From positions 479,067 to 543,066 of the forward strand of contig NW_006920873.1 of the NCBI RefSeq assembly GCF_000417875.1: a DNA stretch of 64,000 nucleotides, in the 5' to 3' direction. This DNA is from Pseudozyma flocculosa PF-1. Lineage: Eukaryota > Basidiomycota > Ustilaginomycetes > Ustilaginales > Ustilaginaceae. A model generated the notes under the pieces. It saw only the letters and a program-made list of their open reading frames with translations, was not told the DNA's origin and made no database searches. Every line of letters begins with the position of its first letter. The stretch's first letter is position 1. This document shows positions 44,338 to 57,100 of the stretch, in pieces. Position numbers and translations under genes: made by a program.

Positions 44338-46649
44338 CTAGGCCCTGACGCTGCCCGCCGCCGTCTGCCAGAGCTTGGGCTTGGCGAGCACCTTGATGTC
44401 GCCGTACTCCTCGTGCTGCTGCAGCTTGACGCAGTCCTTGGTGCCCAGCACCAGCATCTCGAAGAAGAAGCCCGCCGCCGCGCGTCTCGACGCATTCTGC
44501 GACACCTTGGCAAAGCTGAGCTTCTTGACGCCTCCCTCGTCGTCGTCGGTCTCGACGAAGCGCGAGGCCGTCGTTGCCGCNNNNNNNNNNNNNNNNNNNN
44601 NNNNNNNNNNNNNNNNNNNNNNNNNNNNNNNNNNNNNNNNNNNNNNNNNNNNNNNNNNNNNNNNNNNNNNNNNNNNNNNNNNNNNNNNNNNNNNNNNNNN
44701 NNNNNNNNNNNNNNNNNNNNNNNNNNNNNNNNNNNNNNNNNNNNNNNNNNNNNNNNNNNNNNNNNNNNNNNNNNNNNNNNNNNNNNNNNNNNNNNNNNNN
44801 NNNNNNNNNNNNNNNNNNNNNNNNNNNNNNNNNNNNNNNNNNNNNNNNNNNNNNNNNNNNNNNNNNNNNNNNNNNNNNNNNNNNNNNNNNNNNNNNNNNN
44901 NNNNNNNNNNNNNNNNNNNNNNNNNNNNNNNNNNNNNNNNNNNNNNNNNNNNNNNNNNNNNNNNNNNNNNNNNNNNNNNNNNGCGCCACCTCGGCCTTGT
45001 CGTCGTCCTCGCCGCCCTCGAGCCTGGCCCGCTTCGACGGCCCTTCGTCCTCCGCCGCCGCCGCCGCCGCCGCCCTGCGCCGCCTCATGGCCGAGAGATC
45101 GAATGTGAAGAGTTCGCTCAGCTCGGGCGCCAGGCCGGCCGGGCCGATGAAGAAAGAGCTCTTGTCCTTGTTCGCCGGGTCGGCGTACGGCAGGAAGTGC
45201 GCCGTCGGGTCCTGGCGGATGGTGAGCAGGCGCAGGTAAGCCCGCGAGCGCGGCAGATAGCGCTCCTCTGTGAGAATGTCGAGATCCGCTCCGGCCAGCT
45301 GCGATGCTCCCTGGCTGAGGCCCTGGCTCAGTGAGCCAAGCGCCGGTCGCCCGCCGAGCTGGCTCTCCGGGAGCTCGGTACGCGCGTCGATAAGCTGCTT
45401 GCGCGCCTTTGCCTGCTTCGAGGCCGCCTCGTCCTGCTGCCTCTTGGCTGCCGCGTCGCGGATCCTGGCGGCGGTTGTGGGCGTCATGTCGGCCATGGCG
45501 AGCGCCATGCTGTTGTCGCCTGGCGGCGGCGTCACGGGCCTCTCCGCGTCTGGCGGCGGCGCCGGGGCATCGACGTCCATCGGCTCGGGACCGTCGAGAC
45601 CGAGGTCGAGGCCGCCATCGTCGAGGCCAAGGTCGAGACCATCGCCTCCCATGTCGAAGTCTGGCAGGCCGATGCTTGGGGCTCGCACGCTGCCGCCGAG
45701 CTCGCTGCCGAGCTGGAGTTCGCCGTCCTTGCCGAGGTTGAGCATCGATGCCACGCTCTGCCGGCCCGTCTCGCTGGGGGCGTCTCGGCCCACGCCGATG
45801 CTCAGCGAGTCGTCCTCGATGCCTCCGGCGATGGGGTCGCCGTTCTCGTCGACCAGCCGGCCGAGCTCATCGCGGCGCATCGTGGTCGCCTCGGGCAGGT
45901 CGTCTTCGAGGCCGAGATCGAGGCCGCCGTCCGGGTCAAAGTCCTGCGATGCGATGCCGTCGATACCCGACGAGATGTCAAAGGTGTCGTCGAAGGTAGT
46001 GTAGTCAACGTGGGGCAGAGTGATGTCGGCGGCGCGGGCGACGTGGGAGCTGCCGCCGTCGGTCCCGGACCTCGACTTTGCCTTTTTCGCGGCGGTCCTG
46101 CTGAAATCGATGCTCCAGTTTTCGAGCGCGGGGTCGGGGAGGAGAATGTCGAGGTCGGTGCGGGTATCTTGGAGGGTGATTGCGTTGCGCGAGATGTTGA
46201 GCTGGTCGCTGGTCATGTCGACTGCGCCGGAGCGGAAGGCCATCTTGATCTTGAGGAGCGCCTCGTTGCAGTCCTCGAGGAGGTACTTGGCCTTCCTCGA
46301 GTAGATGCGGACGACGCCGAGGAGGAGCTGTCCGGACAAGCGCAGGGCCATGGGCACCACTTCCTGGCCCATGATGGCGCCTGGCAGAGGTGGCGGCAGA
46401 GATCGGGCCGGGTCGGCAAAGGATCAGCTACACGTCCTCGACGATAGCCTGCACGGCGGTGACGAACGTTGGGTTGGCTGGCGTGCGGCGGCCCCAAAGG
46501 GTTTGCCGCTGGCCCGAATACTCACTGACGCTCTTTTCGATGCTGGTCTGGAGGAACTGGGTCTTGCTGAGCTTTCTCTCCATGTGGGCCGCCAGCCAGA
46601 CGCGGGCCAGCGGGCCCTTTTTGGCGAGGATCACCTCGCTATAGAACAT
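44338..46649 (-). CDS. Cohesin kleisin subunit RAD21/SCC1 (gap inside)
   Basis: Exon 1 is 46649-46526, exon 2 runs from 46380, and an assembly gap of 402 Ns (44581-44982) interrupts it before the stop at 44338-44340. The start [27 protein letters not shown] is the kleisin N-terminus that binds SMC3. [30 protein letters not shown] follows the splice. The acidic middle repeats LDLGL. Beyond the gap, [28 protein letters not shown] and EEYGDIKV form the winged helix that binds SMC1. The protein closes the cohesin ring and is cut by separase at anaphase. The reading frames on the two sides of the gap differ by one base modulo three, so the gap either is mis-sized or hides an intron. Separase sites cannot be assigned. 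The gene is intact as far as visible. Confidence 0.93.
44581..44982. other. Assembly gap inside RAD21
   Basis: A run of 402 Ns removes part of the central-to-C-terminal linker of RAD21. The flanking codons are Ala-rich and Glu/Asp-rich, so low-complexity sequence is the likely cause. Confidence 0.95.
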
Positions 46650-47637
46650 GGCGGCGTCGTACGGCCGTAGATGGGGTCAGGCTAGGTCGGAGAGGCGGTG
46701 GCTCTAGCAGCGGAAAGACGAGACGAGACCACGGCGGTGGCAAGGCGCTGCTGCTGGTGCTGCCTTGCTCTTAAAAGGGTGGTGGCACGCGGTCTTCCCG
46801 GTGCGATGCACTGGTGAAGAATGATGTGCGGATGGTAGCGGTGATAGGAGAGGGAGGGTAGAACGTAGGACCGGTGGCCGATGTCGTATGGCGGATGACC
46901 GATGATGGATGGCGGGTGATGGTGGAGCGGGGGGCGGATGGACTGCGGATGCGGAAGGCGGCGAGCCCAGGTGGAGCGACTCTCTACCCGCACGCCCGCC
47001 CCCGTCGCGTTGAGACCGCAGGCCAGGCTCAGGCGGCCTGCCTGGCTGCCTGGCCTCCTACCAATCCAGCGCGCGCTGGCACAGGCGCAGGCACAGGCCC
47101 CGACGAAATTTCCGCGTGGACTTCGCGACGCGCAGCTGTCCTCCCAGCCAAGCCGCCCGGCAAGGTGGGGTCTCCGCTCCGTCTCGGGGCGGCCCGATCC
47201 GCCCCATGTCGAGCTAGCCTGCTTAGCTTCTTCTGCAGGCACCGTGGCGCCGTGGCACGGTCGCACCAACGCTGTCAAGCTCGACAGAGGCGGCGCTTCT
47301 CGACAGGCCCAGGCAGAGCTGCGTCGTACGAGGCGCCGTCGCTTCCGCAGGCAGGAAGGAATACGGGACGAGAAGGGTGACATTGAGATCCTGCGAGGGC
47401 GGAGAGAGCACGAGAGGGGACGAATAGAGCTACAGGCAGCGAACAAACAGGGCGGGTGACACGGCGGCGCGATGCTGGCAAGGGCATGAGTACAGGGGCG
47501 AGAGGCGAAAAGCGTGGGGCCGGGGCTGGATCCGATGAAGAGACACTGAGAGGGACACGCCGGCGTGTCTGGTCGTACTGGCGGCTGGCTTACTGCGAGG
47601 ATGGAGAGGAGGCGGGCGACGGCTGGCGCGGAAAAGC
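46650..47637. other. Intergenic region, RAD21 promoter
   Basis: Both neighbours run leftward, so this 1 kb holds the RAD21 promoter and the 3' end of the disordered-protein gene. A GATGG/GATGA direct repeat lies at about 46875-46945. I see no gene and no exact MluI cell-cycle box near the RAD21 start. Confidence 0.6.
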
Positions 47638-48918
47638 TTAGGCACCGACCATGCCAAAGAAGGCCGCAGGCTGGGACCGCAGCTGGTTGCGAGCGCTGCT
47701 GGGCACAGTCGGGCCTCGCAGCCCCGTCGAGGGGTTCTGCAGGGAGCGAGAATGGGCTTCTGGACGACGGCGTCGGGCTGCCTGGCTGCCGGCCGCATCC
47801 CGCTCCGGTAGCTCCCCGTCCCTGCGGGCCCGCTCCCGGTCCGAGGTCGGGCGCATCTTTGGCCGACCGCCGTCGCTCGAGGCGTCCGACAGTTCGGCGG
47901 CATCCCGACGGGCTGGGCGCGCTCGAGGGTAGGCGAGTCTCGGAGCGGTCCGCTCGTCTCGAGCGCGTTCGAGGTCCCTCGGCGCGCGGTAGGCGTCCTG
48001 TGGCCGGTGCTGCTGCGGCACTGGTGGGGGCGATGCATACATCGACCTCGCGCCAGGCGCCGCCTCGGAGCTGACGACGACCATCCTGGCCGGCGACTGT
48101 GCTTGCATGGTCGTGACGCCGTCGTTCTGCAGCTTCCAGGCGAGGCCACCGCCATCGGATCGGCGCACTCTGGCTGTAGCTCCAAGCGGCTGCGGGGGTC
48201 GGACCTCCGCTCCAGGTCGCTGACGGTCGGAATCCTCTGCAATCCTGGCCAGACCGCGCTCGCCGCGCTCGCCATGCTCGAATGGCTGCATCTGGCGCAG
48301 GGACGTCGACTGGCGGTGGCTAGAGAGATGCAGCGGTCTCTCGTCGCGCCGCCGGTCCAGGTCGGTGCCAGAGGGGGTTCGCTGGTGGCGTCGGATATCG
48401 GGCTTTGCTGGAGCTTCCGGGACGGAGAACGAGACATGGCGCTTGTGCCGGAACGGCAGCGATCTGCTGGCTTGCTTGTCCTTGACCACGTCCACCCGGG
48501 CCTTGGACTTGGACGGCCAGATCTGCAGCTGCTGGTCGGGACGGTCGTCTGACGCTGAACGCTCCAGAGGCGGTGTGGCGGCTTTGTCGAACGCGTACCA
48601 GGCCCTCCTCGCCTTTGGACCGGCAGCACCTCCGCTGTCGGCTTGGAGCGGCTGGGCCGTGTCGGCTAGGCGACGAGAGGTGTTGGCGGGTCCGGTCAGG
48701 ACCCTCGGTGCGTCGTCCACAGCATGCTTGGACGGAGATGCGAGGGCGCTCTTGAGCTTGTTCTTGGGAGCTTCGGCAGCGGGAGCATCGGCGGCGACGC
48801 TGACTGGTGCAGTGGCAGGTGCAGGCGGCGCCTTGGACGACGACGATGACCTGCCGAGGAGGCTTGCGAGGAAGCCGCCGGGCATCTTGGCGTCACGCTT
48901 GACCGCTTCGTTGGCCAT
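47638..48918 (-). CDS. Disordered protein of unknown function with RVxF-like motif
   Basis: A single frame runs from ATG 48918 to TAA at 47638-47640 (426 residues), starting MANEAVKRDAKMPGGFLASLLGR. I do not recognise the family. The chain is basic and Ser/Arg/Ala/Pro-rich with no predicted membrane helix or signal. Some blocks look conserved in style, for example ARRAWYAFDKA and, at residues 159-166, KRHVSFSV. The latter fits the RVxF motif that docks protein phosphatase 1. The C-terminal end is QPAAFFGMVGA. The frame stays open upstream of the ATG, but no better start is visible. It could be a PP1 regulator or a lineage-specific regulatory protein. The function is unproven. The coding bias matches its neighbours. 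Confidence 0.6.
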   Translation of the reverse strand: MANEAVKRDAKMPGGFLASLLGRSSSSSKAPPAPATAPVSVAADAPAAEAPKNKLKSALASPSKHAVDDAPRVLTGPANTSRRLADTAQPLQADSGGAAGPKARRAWYAFDKAATPPLERSASDDRPDQQLQIWPSKSKARVDVVKDKQASRSLPFRHKRHVSFSVPEAPAKPDIRRHQRTPSGTDLDRRRDERPLHLSSHRQSTSLRQMQPFEHGERGERGLARIAEDSDRQRPGAEVRPPQPLGATARVRRSDGGGLAWKLQNDGVTTMQAQSPARMVVVSSEAAPGARSMYASPPPVPQQHRPQDAYRAPRDLERARDERTAPRLAYPRARPARRDAAELSDASSDGGRPKMRPTSDRERARRDGELPERDAAGSQAARRRRPEAHSRSLQNPSTGLRGPTVPSSARNQLRSQPAAFFGMVGA

Positions 48919-49370
48919 CGATTGAAGTGCTACGGGTGAGGCGCCGTGTGTGCGAGGGCAAGAGAGTGGACGGGGGCAGATCGGGGAAGCGACAATCTGG
49001 CGGGCGTCTCGAATGATGGTGGCGTTAGGGATCTGTTCGAGAGATACGCTGGAACGAGGTGCCTGCTCTTGAAGCTTGGGCGAAGGGAGTGCTCCAAGAC
49101 CTGTGGCGGGAGCAGATGCCGATACAGTTGCTGCTGCGGCTGCTGCAAGGAACGATGACCTGGTCTGACCGCCACACACGGCCGTGCCAGATCTCAGCTC
49201 GCCCAGTGACCGAATCCGTGTCGAGGGGCGGGGTGGTCTTGACGACGGTGCCAAACGAAGGCGGCGGCGGCGTTCGGCCAAGTTTGCGGTGATGGTGGAC
49301 CGAGCGGAGGGAGGGTCTGGACCCCCGCGCCCTTGGCCTCGTCTTGCGGAGCAACGGGCAGCCCAAGGCA

Positions 49371-49390
49371 GGCCAGGCCAGGCCAGGCCA
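49371..49390. repeat. GGCCA pentanucleotide repeat
   Basis: Four perfect tandem GGCCA units occur. Imperfect copies of the same word recur through gene-poor region 2, for example near 49683, 56245 and 59385. Confidence 0.8.
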
Positions 49391-51156
49391 GCGACACGCA
49401 GGCAGAGAGCAAAAGGCCGCTCAAAATCCAGAGGGAAAAGGGTGGAGGCGGGCCTTGCCGCCTCACCTGGCTCGCCACCGCTTCATCCTTCGCCTGTGTC
49501 TCGGTCGGTCCCGACATCGTTGCCGGCACCATCCCGACGCCAGGTCCAGGCCTAGCCCGATCGAGGGGGCCTGTCCATGTCGTGCGGATGCCTTGCGCTG
49601 CGCCTCGACCGCCGGGCGGATGTTCCGACATCGTGGGATGGGCCGGCAAGTAGGGACCGGCTTAGGCCTTTGGCGCCCGGTCTGGCCCCGCCTGGCCTGG
49701 CCTGGCCAGGCCTGCCTCCTTGCCCGCCGCGCCAGACCCGACCCATCGCCGCCACAACCGCGCTCGACGACACCTACAATGCCGGGCCGTGGAATGCTTC
49801 TACGCACGCGCGCCCGTCGTCGGGCCCAGAGTGAGGGCCCAGGTCCAGCCCATTGGGCCAGCTGAGCCCAAACGCCATGCGCGATGCACCCCTAGCCCGG
49901 ACCAGGCTGGGCCTTTTCGGCATGCTGCAGCGACGTTGCGCGACTGTCTGACCTTTGGACGGCCGTCGACCAGGTACGGACGCTGCTTCGCCACCAGGCT
50001 GTGCGCTTCACCCCGCTTCAAGGTTGCGACGGCCAGGGAGCGATAGTAGGCGCACCACGGACAGGCCCACATGGTGGGCAGCTGATCCAATCCAATGAGG
50101 CCCGTCCAGCAGGGCAGCGTGCACCATGGTAGACACGCACGCAGTCGATATGTCGCGGCTCGGCCCGATTTGGCCGACCTCGCAAACGCTCAGGCCGCAC
50201 GAGGCCGTTCCTTCGGATCACCCCGACGCCCTGTCCTTGCCATCATCATCCAGGCCTCGCCCTGCTTTGGACGGCGTGCGCTGCGTGCCCCGCGCTCGAA
50301 GAACCTTAGCGCCAGGACGCTGAGCTGCCTTTCGTCGGGTCTCGACGAGGTTTGAGGCAGCGACTAACTACCCCGCTTGCCCGCGTGACGCCCTCTCGAG
50401 ATGCTAACGACCTGTCCATCGACTCGGGACTCTGTCGTCGCCTTGGTACGACCTGGGTGGTCCTTGGTTGAGCTGAGAGCCTCGCAAGGCTCTTCTAGCC
50501 GTGCCAACACAGGAGCAGGCGACGCGCTCAGGAAAACGGCCTTGACCTCTGGGCCTCGCAGGACCAACCCGTCCGTTCGTCACGTCGGACCGTCGCCCAT
50601 CGCCTCGCGCTGGTCTGTCCGGGCAGGGCTGTGCGTGAGGCGCTCTCAGCCAATCTCGATCGAGCGGGCATCCGCCGGGGACGGCTGGATTTCGCCGCAA
50701 TATTCGCCGTCGTTTTCCGTGCTGACGCCAAGGAAGTCCTTATCGCGCGCCCACCATTGCTTCGTCCGATTATTGATCGTTGCACAGCCAGGTATGCTGC
50801 AAGTATCGGACGCCGACGCCGGAAACGCTCCTACTGTCTGGTGACCACACACCACGACGGCGTCGTACGTACACGGTCCGCCAGATCGGAATGAAGGGGA
50901 GACGGAAAGCGACAGGTTTTCCATCGTTGCCCGCTTGCTCTCTCAACGACAGCAAGCATACACCCAATCGTCGAACACGAAGGCACACGCCACGTCGGTG
51001 TGCTGCGGGAGCGACGCTGGGGCGACTGGCCTCCAGTGAAGCCCTTGCCCGGCGCAACGGTGGCCATGTAGCGCACGGCGGTGGCCCGGTGGCCGCAATG
51101 GCACACCACGGACACGCTCGCTGGTGTTGCTCGTCCAGTTGTGGCGCAGCCCGCTC

Positions 51157-51179
51157 ACATACATACATACATACATACA
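51157..51179. repeat. CATA tetranucleotide microsatellite
   Basis: Between five and six uninterrupted CATA units occur in gene-poor region 2. This is one of few AT-rich repeats in the window. Confidence 0.85.
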
Positions 51180-54100
51180 GTCCCGGCAGGACCAAGATGT
51201 TCCCATAACGACGAGACCACACCGAGGTCCGGGAAGCCGGGCTTCGCGCCTTGCCGTTCGCCTTTGCAGATCCCACGATGCCGCCTCTCGCCGTCGTCGA
51301 GGCCCCGAAGCCAGCAGCGATGGTGGCGACACCCTGTCCCCGTGCACCGGTACCCTCACGCACGGACGCGAAGCACGCGCGCACGCGCCCAGGGAGCTTA
51401 CCCATGCAGCTCAGCCCGCTGCCATTGAACGAAGCGTTCGTGCCTTGCCTTTCCTTTTTACCCTGCTCGGGCGTCTGACAGGCCATGCCGGTCCATATTG
51501 AAGCAGGTACGTGTACGGACCAAGGCACGGGAGTGTCGGAGGTCCAAAGACGGCGAGCGAGCGGGCAGACGGGCGGGCGACGGCGCAAGCAAGGAGATCA
51601 GATGTACGGCTGCGTGCTGCGCACGATAAGATCCCAAACCAGCGGTACGTCCTCGCCTCGCGTGTCAGTCCGTGCGGCTTCCCGCCTCGTCACTACTCTT
51701 TGTCGCCCCCGCTCCCTCAAGATGTATGAGCTTTTGCCCGCGTCCGTGCAGCCAAAAGCGCTGCGGTGTCAAGGTTGCATGCAGCTCGCACCTTCGTTCG
51801 TTGGCCCGCCCGATGAGGTCGAGCCTTTGGCTGCACCTCTACCGATTCCCACATCGGCCCAAGGCCAAGGCAAAGGGACACGAGGCAAGCAAGCAAGGCA
51901 GTTGACATGGCGAAAGCGGAAAAGAAACCAAGGCGGACTCAGCCCAGCCTGTCTCGTCCCTACAGCACCTTTGCGGTAGTCACTGGGCTCCGACTGGCCG
52001 TGGCCATGGCGAGGCCAGGCAGGCAAAGGCCAACCGTACGTGCCTGCTCAAGGCGACGCCACGTGGCTCTTCCGGTTCTGCGAGCTGCAGCGGTACGATC
52101 TGTGACTTTATCGCGGGCAGCTTGCTTGCTGGTCCGGGCGTTCATACCTTCTTGCAGGCCACGCGGCGAGAAGGCTGGCCTGGCACGCAGGCAGCGAAGC
52201 AAGCCAAGCAGCAGGGTAAGTAGGGCGTCCATCCCGATCTTCTCGCGTGCGGTGCGGCTCCGCACAGATCGAACGACGGGCGCCCTTGGCTTCGCTTGAT
52301 CACCGTACATACATGTACGTTCGTTTGACACAGCCCAGTCTAGCCGCCCGCCCGCCGTGCGCAGCGGCCGCTTTACGGAGCGGTACGATGTCGTCTCCTT
52401 GACAGCTTGACGCTCCACCGTGGGTACCCCTCGCAACCGCTGGACGAGGCAGAGGGGGTTGCGTCCAAGGAAATACTCCGCGGCCGAGGCATGAACGTGT
52501 ACAACGTCGTCTGGCCTGGCCTGCTGTTGTCGTCACAAACAAAGCGAAGATGCTCGCGACGACAGCGTACAACCGGGTCTACACTACAGCTTTCTACACG
52601 CAACTGCCTGCGCCTCGTCCATGCTGCTGCATCCAGGCGGGGCTAGGGCGAGATGTCACAGTCCGTCATGCATGTGACGAGCGGAACAGACAGACAGACG
52701 AAGCGACGGCGCCGGCGTATGGTCCGCCGACGTACGCCCTGCTCGCCCTCAGGCCTGCCTTGTTCGTCTGTCCCTGGACGACATGGCCTGGCGGTATCAC
52801 GGCCGGAGCTGCCCATCCCACGACGTTGACGACCGCGGCCTTTGCCCTGCATCGATCCTTCTGTGGCGCTACCGTGCGGCCGGCCTTGATGCTGAATGAT
52901 CGACAGTCATGGGGACAGATACGGTACGTCTGGATGGTCAATCAAGGTCGCGCGAGCAAGTCCGGGCAAAGTGGTGTGTGAAAAGAAACGGCAAGGCAAA
53001 GCGGCGACAGGCAGAGATCACGCTGTACGTCTGCGATGGGCGGCGAGTCCCGCTTGCCTGCCTACCTGCAGCCCTCGCTGCATCGCCAAATCAAAGCGCA
53101 ATCGGCCACATAGATACGCTAGGAAGCCGCCTGCACCTACATACAGGACGGGCGCATTTGTAACCGACGAGACCCAGACTGCGCCCCTGTCTGTTTGTTC
53201 TTGATCAGAAGAGAGGCAAGGGCGAAGCTGCGCAGGCAAGCTAAGCTTAGCTTGCTTGCTTCGCTCGCCACCGGGAACTTTTTTCTTCTTCGGACCTGCT
53301 GTACAGATACATGGCTCTGCTACTTGCTCGCGAGCGAGTTGGCCGCTGCCGGTCTGAGAGGCTCCTTACCGCTCGGTAGAGCAAGTGCTAAGTACATACT
53401 AGCTAAGTATCTGTAGCTGTGTACGGCGGCGCGACCATCCCAGCCGACTGCATATGCACTTCGGATCGTCGCGATCGCTGGTCAGAGGCACCATGACTGC
53501 CGTGCGCACGTCCGTCCGTGCATTTCGACGATGTCGACGAGGACCCTGCCTGGCTGGCTGTGCCTCTGCCGGACTCGAAAAGGTCTCGGCAAAGACGTCC
53601 ATCGAGGGCGCTGACAGCTGGAGATCACACCTTGCCTTGCTTGCGCGTGGGTGTGATCCCGGGTGTTTGTTAACTTCCGCCCTCCGCCGCAGCCGCCCGC
53701 CTTTGCACCGCCGCCGATCAAAGTTTGCCGCTTCCCGTGCTTGCTTGCGACCAGACATCGTACCTACCGTGCCTTGCGAATGCGGCGACAACGGGTACGA
53801 CGATGCAAGGAGAGACTACTGGAGCCGCAACAACGCGCGCTCTCTCCGGGGACTGTGCCCCGCTGCGTCTTTGATCAGTTGCGCAGGCGGCTGATGTCCG
53901 CTGACGCCGTCCCGCGCCATCGACACGAGGCACGGCCGGATGCTGCCTGGCCTGGCCGCTGCCAAGAGCCCGTGTTACGGCACAGAGGGGCGCGAGAGGC
54001 CCGCTCCGATCTTCGGAAACGTGGGAAGGAAGGGCGCTGTTCTAGATTGTGGGGTCCCGACCGGACCACCACCACCACTACTGTACTGACCGCCCGTGCG

Positions 54101-57100
54101 TCGATTGTGGACATCGTATCCCCCGCAATGCGCCCGCAGACACCACTTCGTGGCTGTACCATAGCGCAGGGCGGCCCGGGCTGGTGCCGGCGATTGCTCT
54201 TGTCGTGTCCCGTCGGGGCGCACAGGCTGACCCCTATATCGACCAGCGATGGTCCTACCCACCTAGTCAGCACACTCGGCGGTCGCAGCCTCACCTTCTG
54301 TCGCGTGCACGTAGCCGGCTCGAAGGAGCTTTACCCAAAACCTGTGCGGGTGAGGTCCGGTCGCATATCTCGCTCCGAGAAAAACGGACACACCCATAAC
54401 GAGCGGTGGCGGACCGTCACAATGCATGTTACCCTTGTGCCGTGCGTGAAGCGGCAAGGCTGGGGTAGATACGGTGTCGCCGGCATGGACCGTTGTATAA
54501 GGGCGTGCCGGTTCGGAGGGACTCTCGAGGTTCTGGCAGTGGATCCGCATCGGCCGACGGCTGCGATGCGAAGGAGTCGAGCTTTGCGGCAACGCAACGC
54601 GATCATCCGGTCGCCGTACGTACATGCAGCACCGGCTCACAACTACACTCGCTGCTCGTTGTCCGGGCCAGCCTGCGTCGAGAAAGAGGGGTGGCGTCGT
54701 CAAGCCTGTCAAAGAACGAGGGTGGGCACTGTGGGCGCCGAGGTCCGGACGCATAGAAGCGAAATAGGAAGCCGCCGCCATCACACCGGCGCAATCAAGT
54801 CAACAAGCAAAGGTACGGCGGCCTTGCCATTGTACACGCTGCGGCAGGATTGGAAGCGGAGGCGTGGCGAAGCGCTCGCATGACGAGGCTGGGAGGATAC
54901 TTGTCGCCGGCAGGCGCAAACAAAGTCATGCGATCGTCCGTGCTCGTCCATTTTCTTTCCTCCTCGCGTCGAGAAGAAGTAGTGCTCCTCCCGACGATGC
55001 TGCGCACGTCCCGTTGATCATTATGCTCACAGCAGTATAACGAAAGTCGCTCGCTTGAGAGCCGGACCTGCTACAGTAGTCCGTGCGTACGTGTGTGTGC
55101 GCGCAGGGCCAAGAGCGGACGGGTCGGACCGAGATCGGCCATAGGGTGGTGGAAAAGGTACCTTGGACACCTGCCTCGTGTGACGGTCGAGTCTCGTGCT
55201 CACCGGGGGCTCCGGGACGTCGAAGAGCCCGCCCGCTGTAGGTGTCAACGAGAAGGGACGCTAGGTATGTACCCACGCGCGGCAGACTGCTCGCTCGCAA
55301 GTCACCCCACCATCTGCTCGTATAGGTCCGGCCGGAGGCCGGACACCCGGTCGATGCCTTGCTTGCGCTTCGCATGTCTCGCGCGCGCACAGCGCCAAGT
55401 TGACCCGCCCATCGCCATATGGCCGTACGTGCTTCCGCAGTCCGAACAGGGAAGGGTCCCGTCCAGAACCGTTACCATGTCAACGACCAATGGGAAGCGG
55501 AACGCGCTCCCCATGCGTACCGTTCCTCGTACGTCGTTACAGGTGCCTCGGTGGCTTGCTCTGCAAGTTGTCGGTGTCTCTGAGGAATCTGCGGCACACT
55601 GTACCGGCCCGACACCGGGCAGGCGCCGTTTCCGCGTTCGCATTGGCACGAACACCCATGGGAGCGTCATCAAGGGCGATGAGGCGACTATCACTAATCC
55701 GACTGCGGCGTACTGCCGGTACTGCGGCGCGGGGTTGCAACCGGCAGGTCAAGACGTTGTCCGCGCGATCTCGAAGCGGCAACATGTTCATGGGAAGACG
55801 GAGCACCGCCCTGTGCCTGGTGACAAGCAAGGGCGGAGCGCAACGACCATGATACATTCGATCCTGCACGTCAAAGCGGTGACCAGCAAGAGGAGATAAG
55901 TGGCCGCCCTGCGTGCTCCGCCAACAGTTGCCTGCGACCAAGGCAGGAGTAGTGACATGTCCTGCCCGGTCAGGCAGGGTCTTTCGACGTCGAGGACCAG
56001 GACGGGATCATGGACCCTGCCTGCTGAGCAGCACCGGGTATGGCGGTCGTCTTCTGCTGCCGCCAGGCACCGTCACTGCGTTTGCCTTTCGAACGGCTCG
56101 GCCAAGTGGCCACGCGTGGGGCCCGAGAACCGCGGGAGAACCGTACTGTATAGCTTGGGTCATGACCAGGAGCGCTCAGAGCCGTGGGAGCCGCTCGAAG
56201 CGTCGATGTGATAACAGCGAAGAAAGAAGTAGGCGGTTAGACCAGGCCAGGCCAGTCCACGCCAGGCCAGTCAGTCAGCCAAGCAGCCAAGACCGGAGCC
56301 AAGCAGGCTAGGCAGGCTTGGGTTCGGGCGGTACCCTGTCGCGTCCCCGGACGAGCTCGGCCGTCTTGAGGTGATGTGGGAAGCCGCCCACCCGCCTGAT
56401 TCACCCGTACAAGCCCTAGTGAGCTCGACTGCCGAGCTCGACTATGTCTTATTGAACGATTGCTTGCAGCGAGCGGGCCGTCGGCTTACTGTCACAGACC
56501 AATCTACTGACCGGCGCTGTGGGTGAGGAGGCCAGGCCAGGCCGGCAGTCGACGCCACCCCGCACATCCATCCCGCCCGCACGCCCGGGCGCCTGGACGA
56601 TGTAGCCATCGCGCTCCGTCCGAGTGAGCAGCAGCTCGAGGAAAGGACGTTGGGTTACTGGGAGGGCCCTGCCAATGCCCAATCATGCGCCAGGCATCCT
56701 GTCGTTCGGCACTTTTGTACCTGACGGAGTTACGAGGGCGGCGGTGTTGTCGACCGACTTCTCGGACCGCCTGCGAGAGGAGGGCAGCATGAGCCAAGGC
56801 GTGGTGGCAAAGACGGACGAACACGGCGGGCGAACACGAGAGAGAGAGGGAGGGAGAGGCAGACTAAGACTGGCTTGGTTGCGCGTTGTCGGTCCGTCTG
56901 CCGGTCGGTCAGATCGGAGGCTGAACGGACCGACGAGGGAGCGGGCAAACATGAGAGCGGATGCAAGGCACGCGAGGTGCTTCCAGGCCCCGCACACCTC
57001 CTGCTCTGCTCTGCTTTGGCCCGCCCGGCTTGCCAGCCAACCCCACGTTCATCTGTCCTCACCGCGGGCGCGGGCCAGGCGACGAGGGGCGATCAACAGG

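Noticed and set aside
50646..50924. 92-codon Cys-containing minus-strand frame, considered as a small secreted protein
   Set aside because: No signal peptide in the frame or in nearby spliceable sequence, and codon use unlike the neighbouring genes. It might merit a transcript check but cannot be supported.
53663..54883. 406-codon open frame on the plus strand
   Set aside because: It begins with GTG, has no recognisable domain, is rich in Arg/Ser/Pro and lacks the GC3 bias of real genes. Long chance frames are expected in GC-rich DNA.
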